Origin: Labrys miyagiensis
GTDB taxonomy: Bacteria > Pseudomonadota > Alphaproteobacteria > Rhizobiales > Labraceae
NCBI RefSeq assembly: GCF_030160835.1
Contig: NZ_BSPC01000005.1
Span: 434,001-498,000, forward strand
Length of the DNA stretch: 64,000 nucleotides
Direction: 5' to 3'
Position 1 is the first letter of the stretch, and each line of letters begins with the position of its first letter. This document shows, in pieces, positions 40,097 to 47,840 of this stretch. Made by a program: the position numbers and the translations under genes. The notes under the pieces are model-generated. The model searched no databases, was not told the DNA's origin, and worked only from the letters and a program-made list of their open reading frames with translations.

Positions 40097-41287
40097 ATGC
40101 ACACAGATTTTTCGCTCGGGAGGTCCGGGCATTCCATGGATATCCCGATCTCCCCGGACACCGTAACCCTTGGTGGGGCCTTGGCCAGAGCGGGAGCCAA
40201 TGCCAGACGTTTCGATGTTGTCGTCATCGGCGTTGGACAGGCCGGGCTGTCGGTCGGCCATTATCTGGCGTCGCGCGGCGTAGATCTTATCATCCTTGAT
40301 GGTGCCAGCCGCATCGGCGACAGCTGGAGAGCGAGGTGGGACTCGCTTCGTCTGTTCTCGCCCGCCCATTTCGATGGCCTGCCTGGCATGGCTTTTCCAG
40401 GGGGAAAGGAGCATTTCCCTTCGAAGGACCAGATGGCGGATTATCTGGAGGCCTACGCGGAACGCTTCCGCTTGCCGGTACAGTTGGGCACCAAGGTCGA
40501 TCGCATCTACAAGGGCGGCGATGGTTATGTCGTGAGGGCGGGGCCTACGCTTTATCAGGCCGCCCATGTCGTCATTGCCATGTCAGGCTATAGGGAGCCG
40601 AAGATCCCGGCCTTTGCCAGGCAGCTTTCACCTGACATCACGCAACTGCATTCGAGTGACTATCGCAATCCCTCGCAATTGCGCAGCGGCAATGTCCTGA
40701 TCGTCGGCGCGGGAAATTCGGGATCCGAGATCGCCATGGAACTGGCAAAGGCCGGGCATCACGTCATTCTATCGGGGCGCAACACAGGCCATGTGCCGTT
40801 CAGGATCGAGACGGCGCTGGCCCGGCACGTGCTGGTGCGCATCCTGTTCCGCCTGGTGTTTCATCGCGTCCTCACAGTCCGGACGCGCCTTGGGCGCAAG
40901 GTGCGGCCGAGGATTGTCGCCGGCGGCGGCCCCCTCATCAGGGTCAAGCCTGTTGATCTCCACCGCGTGGGCGTCGAACGCGTGGCCCGGACCATCGGCG
41001 TCGTGGACGGCATGCCTGTCCTGGAGGGCATGGGCCGCCTGCAGGTCGACAATGTCGTGTGGTGCACCGGCTTCAGACATGACCTGTCTTGGATCGAGCG
41101 CCCGATCTTTGGCGACGACGGCCGTCCCATGCATTATCGCGGCGTCGCGGAAGGTGAGCCGGGCCTCTATTTCGTCGGGCTGCCGTTTCTCTATGCGATG
41201 TCGTCGGCAATGATTCACGGGGTCGGGCGCGACGCGCGCTACATCGCCGATATGATCGTGGCGCGTCTGAAGTCTCGCAGCGCCTAA
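40097..41287 (+). CDS. flavin-containing monooxygenase / CzcO-like oxidoreductase
   Basis: A 396-aa two-dinucleotide-domain flavoprotein. The FAD motif FDVVVIGVGQAGLSVGHYLASRG is at about residue 40. The conserved RIGDSWRARWDSLRLFSPAHFDGLPGM matches the group B monooxygenase/CzcO pattern, and the NADPH motif VLIVGAGNSGSEIAMELAKAG is at about 200. VVWCTGFRHDLSWI is the ATG-like region. It likely oxygenates a small organic or amine compound. A start at 40136 is an alternative. The TAA stop at 41285 coincides with the first bases of a family-I repeat. Confidence 0.85.
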   Translation: MHTDFSLGRSGHSMDIPISPDTVTLGGALARAGANARRFDVVVIGVGQAGLSVGHYLASRGVDLIILDGASRIGDSWRARWDSLRLFSPAHFDGLPGMAFPGGKEHFPSKDQMADYLEAYAERFRLPVQLGTKVDRIYKGGDGYVVRAGPTLYQAAHVVIAMSGYREPKIPAFARQLSPDITQLHSSDYRNPSQLRSGNVLIVGAGNSGSEIAMELAKAGHHVILSGRNTGHVPFRIETALARHVLVRILFRLVFHRVLTVRTRLGRKVRPRIVAGGGPLIRVKPVDLHRVGVERVARTIGVVDGMPVLEGMGRLQVDNVVWCTGFRHDLSWIERPIFGDDGRPMHYRGVAEGEPGLYFVGLPFLYAMSSAMIHGVGRDARYIADMIVARLKSRSA

Positions 41288-41388
41288 AGCAAAATGCGTT
41301 CAGGTAGGAGCGGATTTCCAAACTAGCGCATTGGCATCAAAGCATTTTGCGATTCTTGGTGATTCGATCTGAAGGCAAGACGCGCTAG
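41284..41388 (+). repeat. family-I repeat, 105 bp, CTAA/CTAG-bounded
   Basis: Begins CTAAAGCAAAATGCGTTC and ends GATCTGAAGGCAAGACGCGC then TAG. It aligns over its length with the minus-strand copy at 62413-62517. The first bases form the stop codon of the monooxygenase gene. Its last CTAG (41385-41388) is the left target-site copy of the IS481 insertion. Confidence 0.7.
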
Positions 41389-42341
41389 CTGTGGAGCCTC
41401 AAGAGGTTGTCCTCGGACAGGCCGAGTCTGCTGATAGGAGTTTGAGATTTTATGCCGCCGTGTGGGCGATGCCAATTATATCGATGCAGCCAGATTGGGA
41501 GCTCTTGGGCGCGGCGTAGTGAGGTTGGATAGGCCTGAGCATAAGCCCACTCCCTGAGGGCGGTCTGGATGAAGCGCTCGGCTTTGCCGTTGGTTTTGGG
41601 GGTGTAGGGCCTGGTGCGAATGTGCTTGATGCCCAGATCCGTGCAGGCATGGCGGAAGGCAAAGGCCTTATAGCAACTGCCGTTGTCGGTCATGACACGG
41701 GTGACGGTGATGCCGAGGCTTTTGTAATAGGCCACGGCCGCTTTGAGGAAAGACACGGCGCTGTCGGCCTTCTGGTCGGGCTTGATCTGGGCGAAGGCGA
41801 GGCGGGAATAGTCGTCGATGCAGACATGGACGAATTCCCAGCCGACGCCGCGGCTGTTGCTCTGACCGGTGCGATCGCCGGTGATCCGGTGGCCGATCTT
41901 CTCGAAACGACCAAGCTTCTTGATATCGATGTGGATCATCTCGCCGGCGCTGGCCCGTTCATAGCGGCGAACGGGTTCGGCGGGCTCCAGATCACGCATC
42001 CGGTTCAGTCTCAGCCGCCGCAGGATACGGCTGACGGTGGCGGGGCAAACGCCCACTTGCGCCGCGATGTGCTTGCCGGTGTGGCGCTGACGGCGCAAGG
42101 CCTCGACGGCCGCGCAGGTGGCTCGCGTTGTTTGGCTCGGCGATGAAAGGGGTTTTGAGGACCGATCACGCAGGCCCGCCACGCCGTCCCTGCAGAAGTG
42201 CTCGACCCATTTGGCAACCGTCTTCGGCGTGGTTTGATACAGGCGCGCTACCACCGCCTTGCTCAACCCCCCATCCACCACCGCGCGCACCATAGGCTCT
42301 CGACCGCGAGGCGTCAGAAGGGCATTCTTATGGCTGTTCAT
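41385..42341 (-). CDS. IS481-family transposase
   Basis: A 318-aa intact transposase. An N-terminal HTH (SKAVVARLYQTTPKTVAKWVEHF) and a second helical HTH (GKHIAAQVGVCPATVSRILRR) precede the rve integrase core. D (IHIDIKKLGRF), D (VMTDNGSCYKAFAF) and E (NGKAERFIQTALREW) form the DDE triad. The C-terminal YNWHRPHGGIKSQTPISRL motif is standard for IS481. It has no frameshift. Its stop codon lies at the very end of the element, overlapping the target-site copy. Confidence 0.95.
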   Translation of the reverse strand: MNSHKNALLTPRGREPMVRAVVDGGLSKAVVARLYQTTPKTVAKWVEHFCRDGVAGLRDRSSKPLSSPSQTTRATCAAVEALRRQRHTGKHIAAQVGVCPATVSRILRRLRLNRMRDLEPAEPVRRYERASAGEMIHIDIKKLGRFEKIGHRITGDRTGQSNSRGVGWEFVHVCIDDYSRLAFAQIKPDQKADSAVSFLKAAVAYYKSLGITVTRVMTDNGSCYKAFAFRHACTDLGIKHIRTRPYTPKTNGKAERFIQTALREWAYAQAYPTSLRRAQELPIWLHRYNWHRPHGGIKSQTPISRLGLSEDNLLRLHS

Positions 42342-42430
42342 CCGGTCTCTCCCTGGAAAACTGAAGCTTCAACAACCTCAGCTTCCTCGGTTCAGACCGG
42401 ATGGACAACCTCCTGAAAGCTCACAGCTAG
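41385..42430 (-). mobile_element. IS481-family insertion sequence with CTAG target duplication
   Basis: The element spans 41389-42426. The ends CTGTGGAGCCTCAAGAGG and, inverted at the right, CTGTGAGCTTTCAGGAGG continue into a shared GTTGTCC. They match at 18 of 24 positions. The 4-bp CTAG directly before (41385-41388) and after (42427-42430) is a target-site duplication, so the insertion is recent enough to be intact. It carries one transposase gene and sits exactly between a family-I and a family-H repeat. Confidence 0.85.
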
Positions 42431-42528
42431 AGCAAAGCGCGTTTGGGTCGTACACGCATTTTTGCTCCAACTCTTTGTTTCGACGCGTCTTTGCAATTCT
42501 GGCCGATTCCGCCAAATCGCGAGGCGTT
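42427..42528 (+). repeat. family-H repeat
   Basis: Begins CTAGAGCAAAGCGCGTTTGG, then has the conserved core AACTCTTTGTTTCGACGCGT followed by CTTTGC and CCGATTCCGCCAAATCGC. It matches copies at 49245-49349 (minus) and 51830-51936 (plus). Its first CTAG is the right target-site copy of the IS481 element. Confidence 0.8.
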
Positions 42529-42678
42529 CGAGATCTCCGACCTCCACGGCCGAAGGTTTCACAACAAGTCACGGCTATTCTCCCCGGCTGTTGATAGCAT
42601 GCGCGATGCCAATCTCGCGGCGTCGCTCAAATCCGAGCGCGCCAGCAGTGAGGCGAGAGTTTCGTTTGACTGTCTGGC

Positions 42679-42717
42679 ATATCATCAGTATTCTGATGAT
42701 ATGAATTCTGATGATAT
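42679..42717. promoter_or_regulatory. palindromic MarR-type operator over the start codon
   Basis: ATATCATCAG (42679-42688), TATT, CTGATGATAT (42693-42702) is a perfect 10-bp inverted repeat. A third half-site CTGATGATAT follows at 42708-42717. The MarR gene ATG (42701) lies within the right arm. This fits autorepression by the MarR protein. If the true start is further downstream, the whole block is upstream DNA. Confidence 0.65.
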
Positions 42718-43315
42718 ATATGAAACCAAGAATCGCGAGACTGCGGAACTCGGCGGAGGCCGCTGCTCAGGGGCCGAGCCGGCAGGCCCCAGCCCGGGAC
42801 TGCTGGCGCGCCATCGCGTGCCCGCGCATCTCGCCCGCCGTTTCAACCAGATCTGTGTTGGCGTCAGTGCGGAGATCCTGATGCCGGAGGGACTGCGACC
42901 CATCGAATATGCAGTGCTGGCCGCCATCGACGATCGCCCGGGCTTTGATCAGCGCAAGCTGGCCATGGCGCTCGGCATCGATGCGACCAGTATCGGCCAG
43001 ATGGTGGACAGGCTTGCGGCGATGGGCCTGGTGGACCGAACGCTCGATCCGGCGGACCGGCGCGTCAGGCTTCTGGTGCCGACCTTGCTTGGAACATCCC
43101 TGCGCCAGCGCGTGAGGCCCGTTCTTCTTGAAGCTCAGACCAGGATCCTGGCCCCCCTCGAGCCTGCTGAACAGGCTACGCTGCTCGAACTTCTGGCACG
43201 TGTCGTCGAAGGAAACGATGGCTATGCGCGGCCTGGCAGTGGCCGCCGCAACGCGAAGCGCAGGGATGGATATATGTGTCCCGGCGGAAACGGGCAGGGG
43301 CTGTCCGAACCATGA
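42701..43315 (+). CDS. MarR-family transcriptional regulator
   Basis: A 204-aa winged-helix regulator. The core (about 55-160) reads EGLRPIEYAVLAAIDDRPGFDQRKLAMALGIDATSIGQMVDRLAAMGLVDRTLDPADRRVRLLVPT, a textbook MarR recognition helix and wing. The N-terminal about 40 residues are low-complexity, and no ribosome site precedes 42701, so a later start is possible. It overlaps the methyltransferase start by 4 bp (ATGA), forming an operon. It probably senses a small aromatic or lipophilic ligand and represses this operon. Confidence 0.85.
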   Translation: MNSDDIYETKNRETAELGGGRCSGAEPAGPSPGLLARHRVPAHLARRFNQICVGVSAEILMPEGLRPIEYAVLAAIDDRPGFDQRKLAMALGIDATSIGQMVDRLAAMGLVDRTLDPADRRVRLLVPTLLGTSLRQRVRPVLLEAQTRILAPLEPAEQATLLELLARVVEGNDGYARPGSGRRNAKRRDGYMCPGGNGQGLSEP

Positions 43316-44334
43316 CAACGGCAGCACAAGAGAGCCCGTCCGTCGCGTTGATGCGATTGGTCAACGGCTACCAGGTTTCGCAAGCGATCCACGTCGCTGC
43401 GGTGCTGGGGATCGCGGATCATCTCATCGGGGGTGCGCGGCGGATCGAGGACCTGGCCCAGGCCACCGCCACCGATTCCGGGGCGCTGTACCGGCTTCTT
43501 CGCGCCCTCGCCGCTGTCGATATATTCCGGGAGGAAGAAGATCGGGTTTTTGCGTTGACGCCGATGGCGCAATGCCTGGGTTCCGATATGAACGATCCCG
43601 TCGGGCCTTGGGCCGCCTTCATTGGCCGGCCTTATGTTCGCCGCGCCTGGGACGAGTTGCTCTACAGCGTGCAAACCGGTGACAGCGCCTTCAGTCATGT
43701 TCATGGCACCGGCGTGTGGGCCTATCGAGCCCAGCATCCCGAGGAAGGCGCCCTGTTCGACAAGGCCATGACCGCGATTTCGCGCCAGGTCTGCGATGCC
43801 GTCGTCGCGGCCTACGACTTTGCTGGCGTCAGCCGCGTCGTGGATGTGGGTGGTGGCGAGGGTGCCCTCCTGGCCGGTATTCTCAACGCCAATCCAGCTT
43901 TAAGCGGTGTGCTGTTCGAGCTGGAGCAGGTCGCCGCGCGAGCCACCGATCGTGTTGCAGCGATGGGTCTGGCAGCGCGGGTGGAGGTCGTGAGCGGCAG
44001 TTTCTTCGAGCAGGTTCCCGCTGGCGACATCCATGTCCTCAAGGGGATCCTGCACGATTGGGATGACCGCGCCGCGGCCGACATCCTGCGCAATTGCCGG
44101 GAGGCAATCGCCGCCAATGGCCGGCTGCTGGTCATCGAGCGCCCGATCGCGCCACCAAACCAAGGCGCCGAGGCGAAGTTCAGCGACCTCAACATGCTGG
44201 TTTCGCCCGGCGGGCAGGAGCGCACGCAGGAGCAATTCGCGGGATTGTTTGGCGCAGCAGGCTTCCGCCTGGCTCGTCTCATCGCGACGGGCACACGCAT
44301 GACGATTATCGAGGGTGAGCCAATACCGCCTTGA
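43312..44334 (+). CDS. SAM-dependent O-methyltransferase (Methyltransf_2 type)
   Basis: A 340-aa methyltransferase. An N-terminal winged-helix dimerisation domain (about 10-95: LVNGYQVSQAIHVAAVLGIADHL, SGALYRLLRALAAVDIF) precedes a Rossmann-like SAM domain. VVDVGGGEGALLAGIL is motif I and HVLKGILHDWDD holds the catalytic His region. LLVIERPI and SDLNMLVSPGGQERTQEQF follow. The family methylates hydroxyls in aromatic, carotenoid (hydroxyneurosporene) or polyketide compounds. Coupled to a MarR regulator; the substrate is unknown. Confidence 0.88.
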   Translation: MTTAAQESPSVALMRLVNGYQVSQAIHVAAVLGIADHLIGGARRIEDLAQATATDSGALYRLLRALAAVDIFREEEDRVFALTPMAQCLGSDMNDPVGPWAAFIGRPYVRRAWDELLYSVQTGDSAFSHVHGTGVWAYRAQHPEEGALFDKAMTAISRQVCDAVVAAYDFAGVSRVVDVGGGEGALLAGILNANPALSGVLFELEQVAARATDRVAAMGLAARVEVVSGSFFEQVPAGDIHVLKGILHDWDDRAAADILRNCREAIAANGRLLVIERPIAPPNQGAEAKFSDLNMLVSPGGQERTQEQFAGLFGAAGFRLARLIATGTRMTIIEGEPIPP

Positions 44335-44497
44335 CGGCCGGTCGTCAGCCGATCGCTCGTCCTCTTCGCCACACAGGTCGGGCAGTCGGGAAAACGCCCG
44401 GTCTCATGCCGGCATCTTGCAACATGAATACATGCTTGGCCCGATAAGCGTGCTTTCGCGCTCTTGGTCGGGCGCCGCACAGCGGCGAGGGGCGAAT

Positions 44498-46165
44498 ATG
44501 CGAGCAAACCTGGAAGAAGCGAATCGCGATATCGTGCAGGAGGCCTATCAGCGCGACCTGCCTGCCCACGATGTTCCGGGCCGGAATGATGACTCCGACG
44601 CCCTTGCCGCCGCCACGGACGCCAGCGACTTCAGGGGCGAGGACTTCGAGCGCCTCGCGATCGCCGCTGGCCTGTCGGGCCGCGAGGATGATTATCTCAA
44701 GGCCTTCGAGAAGGCGCACAACTGTTACCAGTCCAACAACCAGACCATCGCTGCCGCGCGAACCGCGTTTTGGATCGGGTTCCGGCTTTCCTGGCAGGGG
44801 CAGGTCTCCCGCGCCAATGGCTGGCTCGCCAGGGCCCAGCGCCTCGTCGAACGCGCCGGAGACGATTGCCCCGAGCGGGGGTATCTTCTCCTGCCCGCCG
44901 TACAGCGGCATCTGGCCCTGAATGAGAATCGGTCTGCCGGCAGCTTGGCTGCTGCCGCGGCCAGCATTGGCGATCGTTTCCGCGATAACGATCTCGGTGT
45001 CTATGCCCGGACCCTCCAAGGCCGGGCCTTGTTGGCGGATGACGAGGTCGCGGCCGGTCTTGCGTTGCTCGATGAAGCGATGGTCGCCGTGGTCGCGGGC
45101 GAGCTGACACCCATGTTCACCGGGCTGGTCTACTGCACGGCCATCGCGAATTATCATCGAATGTTTGCATTCGACCGGGCGCGTGAATGGACCTCGGCCT
45201 TTGATGACTGGTGCAAGTCGCAGCCCCAGGTCGCGGTGTTCTCGAGCCAATGTCTTTTGCACCGGGCCGAGATCCTGCATCTGAGTGGACAATGGCCGGA
45301 AGCCATGGATATCGCCAAACGCCTCGAGCGTGGTGGAACCTCGAAGCCAGCCATGCTGGTGCGGGCGGCGGCGCATTACCAGCGGGCGGAAATTCACCGC
45401 CTGCGGGGAGAGTTCCGCTGCGCTGAACTGGCCTACCGGGAAGCGGAGCACCTGGGTTCCAACTTGCAGCCGGGATTGGCGCTTCTGCGTCTGGCGCAAG
45501 GAAAGGCACGAGAGGCGCTTGCCTGCCTTCGCCGTGAGGTGGATGCCTGTCATGCCGGGCAGGGACGGCTCCGCCTCCTGCCCGCTTTGGCGGAGATCCT
45601 GGTCAGGCTCGGCAAGCATGAGGAGGCGAGGCACGTCGCCGACGAACTGATCGAAATCGCGATCCGCATGGGCACCGAGGCTCCGATGGCCCTCGCTCTC
45701 CAATCGAGCGGCATGATCCGCGTGGCGGAAGGCGACGCGCAGGCCGGTCTGGCGAAACTCGGCAAGGCGCTGGCATTGTGGCAATCGGTCGGTGTCCCCT
45801 ATGAGGCCGCTCGTACGAGAGTGGCAATGGGGTACGCGAATCTCGCCTTGGGGGAGCAGGCCGGAGCAAGACTGGCGTTCGATCAAGCCCTGACAACGTT
45901 CAGGCATCTCCGTGCCATGCCGGATATCGAGCTTCTCCTGGCCGTGCCGCGGGTCTCTGCGCCAAAGGCATGCTGCCATCTGACCACGCGCGAGATCGAG
46001 GTCCTGCGCCTGGTCGCGAACGGCAAGACCAATCGATCGATCAGCACCGAGCTTGGCTTGAGCGTGCGGACCATAGACCGCCACCTTGCCAACATCTTCA
46101 TCAAACTCGACGTGCCATCGCGAGCCGCCGCGACAGCCTACGCCTACGAGCACAATCTGTTCTGA
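44498..46165 (+). CDS. LuxR-family regulator with TPR-like repeats, no ATPase domain
   Basis: A 555-aa regulator. Residues about 30-470 are all-helical with TPR-like repeats (for example HLSGQWPEAMDIAKRL, RGEFRCAELAYREAEHL, RLGKHEEARHVADELIEI). The C-terminal about 65 residues form a LuxR/GerE HTH: LTTREIEVLRLVANGKTNRSISTELGLSVRTIDRHLANIF. There is no N-terminal Walker A, so this is the truncated LAL/MalT-like type. GCGAGGGGCGAA precedes the ATG at 44498. It lies between the methyltransferase and the membrane/VOC pair and is the best candidate to act at the AAATTACCCA blocks. Confidence 0.82.
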   Translation: MRANLEEANRDIVQEAYQRDLPAHDVPGRNDDSDALAAATDASDFRGEDFERLAIAAGLSGREDDYLKAFEKAHNCYQSNNQTIAAARTAFWIGFRLSWQGQVSRANGWLARAQRLVERAGDDCPERGYLLLPAVQRHLALNENRSAGSLAAAAASIGDRFRDNDLGVYARTLQGRALLADDEVAAGLALLDEAMVAVVAGELTPMFTGLVYCTAIANYHRMFAFDRAREWTSAFDDWCKSQPQVAVFSSQCLLHRAEILHLSGQWPEAMDIAKRLERGGTSKPAMLVRAAAHYQRAEIHRLRGEFRCAELAYREAEHLGSNLQPGLALLRLAQGKAREALACLRREVDACHAGQGRLRLLPALAEILVRLGKHEEARHVADELIEIAIRMGTEAPMALALQSSGMIRVAEGDAQAGLAKLGKALALWQSVGVPYEAARTRVAMGYANLALGEQAGARLAFDQALTTFRHLRAMPDIELLLAVPRVSAPKACCHLTTREIEVLRLVANGKTNRSISTELGLSVRTIDRHLANIFIKLDVPSRAAATAYAYEHNLF

Positions 46166-46222
46166 GCTTCGGCGGCGTCCGCGTGGCCGGCGGTTTCGCG
46201 CCAGCCAAGCTGTGAGCGCGGG

Positions 46223-46280
46223 AAATTACCCAGGCAGATTTTTCGAACGATGGGTGATTTGACCGAAGCGGGTGGTTGCA
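46223..46280 (+). promoter_or_regulatory. shared regulatory block upstream of the membrane protein gene
   Basis: AAATTACCCA (46223-46232) and an inverted TGGGTGATTT (46251-46260) form an imperfect palindrome (9 of 10). ATGGGTGATTTGACCGAAGC continues into TGGTTGC, matching the block at 39996-40053. It lies 46 bp before the start codon of the membrane protein gene. Confidence 0.5.
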
Positions 46281-46325
46281 TCGTTGGCGTAATCATGGGT
46301 TCAGGTGAAGCATAGAGGCAGCACA

Positions 46326-46724
46326 GTGAGCCGGATCGACCGCTATTACATCGTCGCCGCAGCAGCATATCTTGTTATCGGTCTCTGCCTTGGTATCGGC
46401 ATGGGTATCACCGAGAACTTTCAACTCGTCGCCGTTCACGCCCACATCAACCTGGTGGGCTGGGCGTCACTGGGCCTGTACGGTCTCACCTTGCGAGCCT
46501 TCCCGGAATTGCGGGCGTCGAAGCTAGCGCCTTGGCAGTTCGGCGTCGCAAATCTCGGCGCCATCACCTTTCTGCCCGGCATAGCGCTGGCCGTTACCCA
46601 GACAACGCCGGTGCTTGCGATCGTTGGCTCCCTGATCTGGCTTCTCGGTGCACTCCTCTTTCTCGCCATGTGCATCGGCTTGGCCCGGAACGGCGGCCAG
46701 CCAGGCGATCGCACTCCCCGATAG
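46326..46724 (+). CDS. small four-TM protein with HAHINLVGW motif (heme-copper oxidase subunit I-like)
   Basis: A 132-aa membrane protein with four hydrophobic segments (about 6-27, 38-60, 75-92, 97-118). Segment 2 starts VAVHAHINLVGWASLGLYGL. Such HAHxNLxGW proteins are scattered in Proteobacteria and resemble a heme-ligating helix of the cbb3/NorB oxidase superfamily. They are too small to be an oxidase, and no function is established as far as I know. GTG at 46326 is chosen because AGAGGC lies at suitable spacing; an in-frame GTG at 46305 has none. The VOC gene follows after 28 bp. Confidence 0.65.
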   Translation: MSRIDRYYIVAAAAYLVIGLCLGIGMGITENFQLVAVHAHINLVGWASLGLYGLTLRAFPELRASKLAPWQFGVANLGAITFLPGIALAVTQTTPVLAIVGSLIWLLGALLFLAMCIGLARNGGQPGDRTPR

Positions 46725-46752
46725 CGGCGCTTCGATCTATTTCCCCATCAAC

Positions 46753-47274
46753 ATGGAACGATTTCAAATGCTCCATCACATATCGATCCCGGCATCCGAC
46801 CCGCGTCATGTTTCCGAGGTCCTCGCCGAACTGATGAAGGGACGATCCTATCCGTTCCCCGGCCCGGTCTCGGGTGCCTTCATGGCTGTGAGCGGTGATC
46901 CGCACGGAACCATGATCGAGGTCTATCCGGCCGCCGTGGTGCTTGAACCTGGCAAGGGCGACGACGGGCCGACCTTCGTCGACACCATCAAGTCAGGCGG
47001 CGGCGCTCCGCCGGCATCGACGGCGTTTCACGCGCTTGTATCGGTCCCACGGGAGCGGGAGGAGATCGAATGCATTGGCGCGCGGGAAGGTTGGCTGACC
47101 AAGTATATCGGGCGCGGCGTGCCCGGTAGACCGCCGGTTTTCCACGTCATCGAAGTCTGGATCGAGAATCGGCTGATGCTGGAAGTGGTGAGCCAGGAGA
47201 TGGCGGCGGGCTACGCACAAGTGCTGCAATTCGCGCGTCTCGATCAGCATTTCGGCATGGGATCGGTTGGCTGA
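46753..47274 (+). CDS. VOC (glyoxalase/bleomycin resistance) superfamily protein
   Basis: A 173-aa protein beginning MERFQMLHHISIPASDPRHVSEVLAELM, the usual first beta-alpha unit of VOC modules. GTMIEVYPAAVVLEP and the second-half STAFHALVSVPREREEIECIGAREGW with WIENRLMLEVVSQEM give the second module. Metal ligands would be His9/His-type and Glu positions at the strand ends. It may act as a lyase, dioxygenase or ligand-binding protein; it cannot be narrowed. Second in an operon with the membrane protein. ATG 46768 is an alternative start. Confidence 0.7.
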   Translation: MERFQMLHHISIPASDPRHVSEVLAELMKGRSYPFPGPVSGAFMAVSGDPHGTMIEVYPAAVVLEPGKGDDGPTFVDTIKSGGGAPPASTAFHALVSVPREREEIECIGAREGWLTKYIGRGVPGRPPVFHVIEVWIENRLMLEVVSQEMAAGYAQVLQFARLDQHFGMGSVG

Positions 47275-47284
47275 GACCGACGCG

Positions 47285-47743
47285 CTACCCGTCCGCCAGC
47301 GGCATTGGCCGACTTTGATGGCGGGGCGGGCGGATCTCGCCCCTCCGGGTGCCGATCGACATCTCGAAACTGTCGGCGATGCGGCGAGCACGGTCGATGA
47401 AGACGAGCGCAGCTTCGCGCGGCAGCACCTCGCCGGCGGTTCGCTCGAAGAGGTCGAGCCAGCGATCGAAATGGCGCCCTTCGAGCGGCAGCATCAGATG
47501 AGGGCGCAGGGGCCTGCCATCATAACGCCCCGTGCGGAGCACCATGGAAGACCAGAAGGCGCAGAGCTTGGCGAGATGGTCGTCCCAATCGGCCACCTTG
47601 GCGTTGAAGATCGGGCCGATCAGCTCATCCTGCCGCACCCGGCCGTAGAAGGTGTGGACGAGTTGTTCGATCATCGCTTCGGAAAGAGTCGTGCCGCTGC
47701 TTTCGGCCATATTTATGCTGGAAATCATTGATGAATCCGTCAT
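47285..47743 (-). CDS. group III truncated hemoglobin
   Basis: A 152-aa TrHb3. LVHTFYGRVRQDELIGPIFNAKVADWDDHLAKLCAFWSSMVLRTGRYDGRP contains the B10 Tyr and the E-helix region. The proximal His is in LEGRHFDRWLDLFERT, followed by AARRIADSF-like helix H (RARRIADSFEM). Binds O2 or NO; in related bacteria linked to microaerobic or NO metabolism. Starts at 47743, 47728 and 47710 are all possible. Convergent with the VOC gene and divergent from the ctpA-like gene. Confidence 0.88.
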   Translation of the reverse strand: MTDSSMISSINMAESSGTTLSEAMIEQLVHTFYGRVRQDELIGPIFNAKVADWDDHLAKLCAFWSSMVLRTGRYDGRPLRPHLMLPLEGRHFDRWLDLFERTAGEVLPREAALVFIDRARRIADSFEMSIGTRRGEIRPPRHQSRPMPLADG

Positions 47744-47840
47744 GCCGGTACTGTTTCGCAAGGAACATAAACGCAAGGGCGCTATTATCCGGCCATTATT
47801 ATCTTGTATACTGTTTGCATGATGTTTGGTGGGGGCTGCC

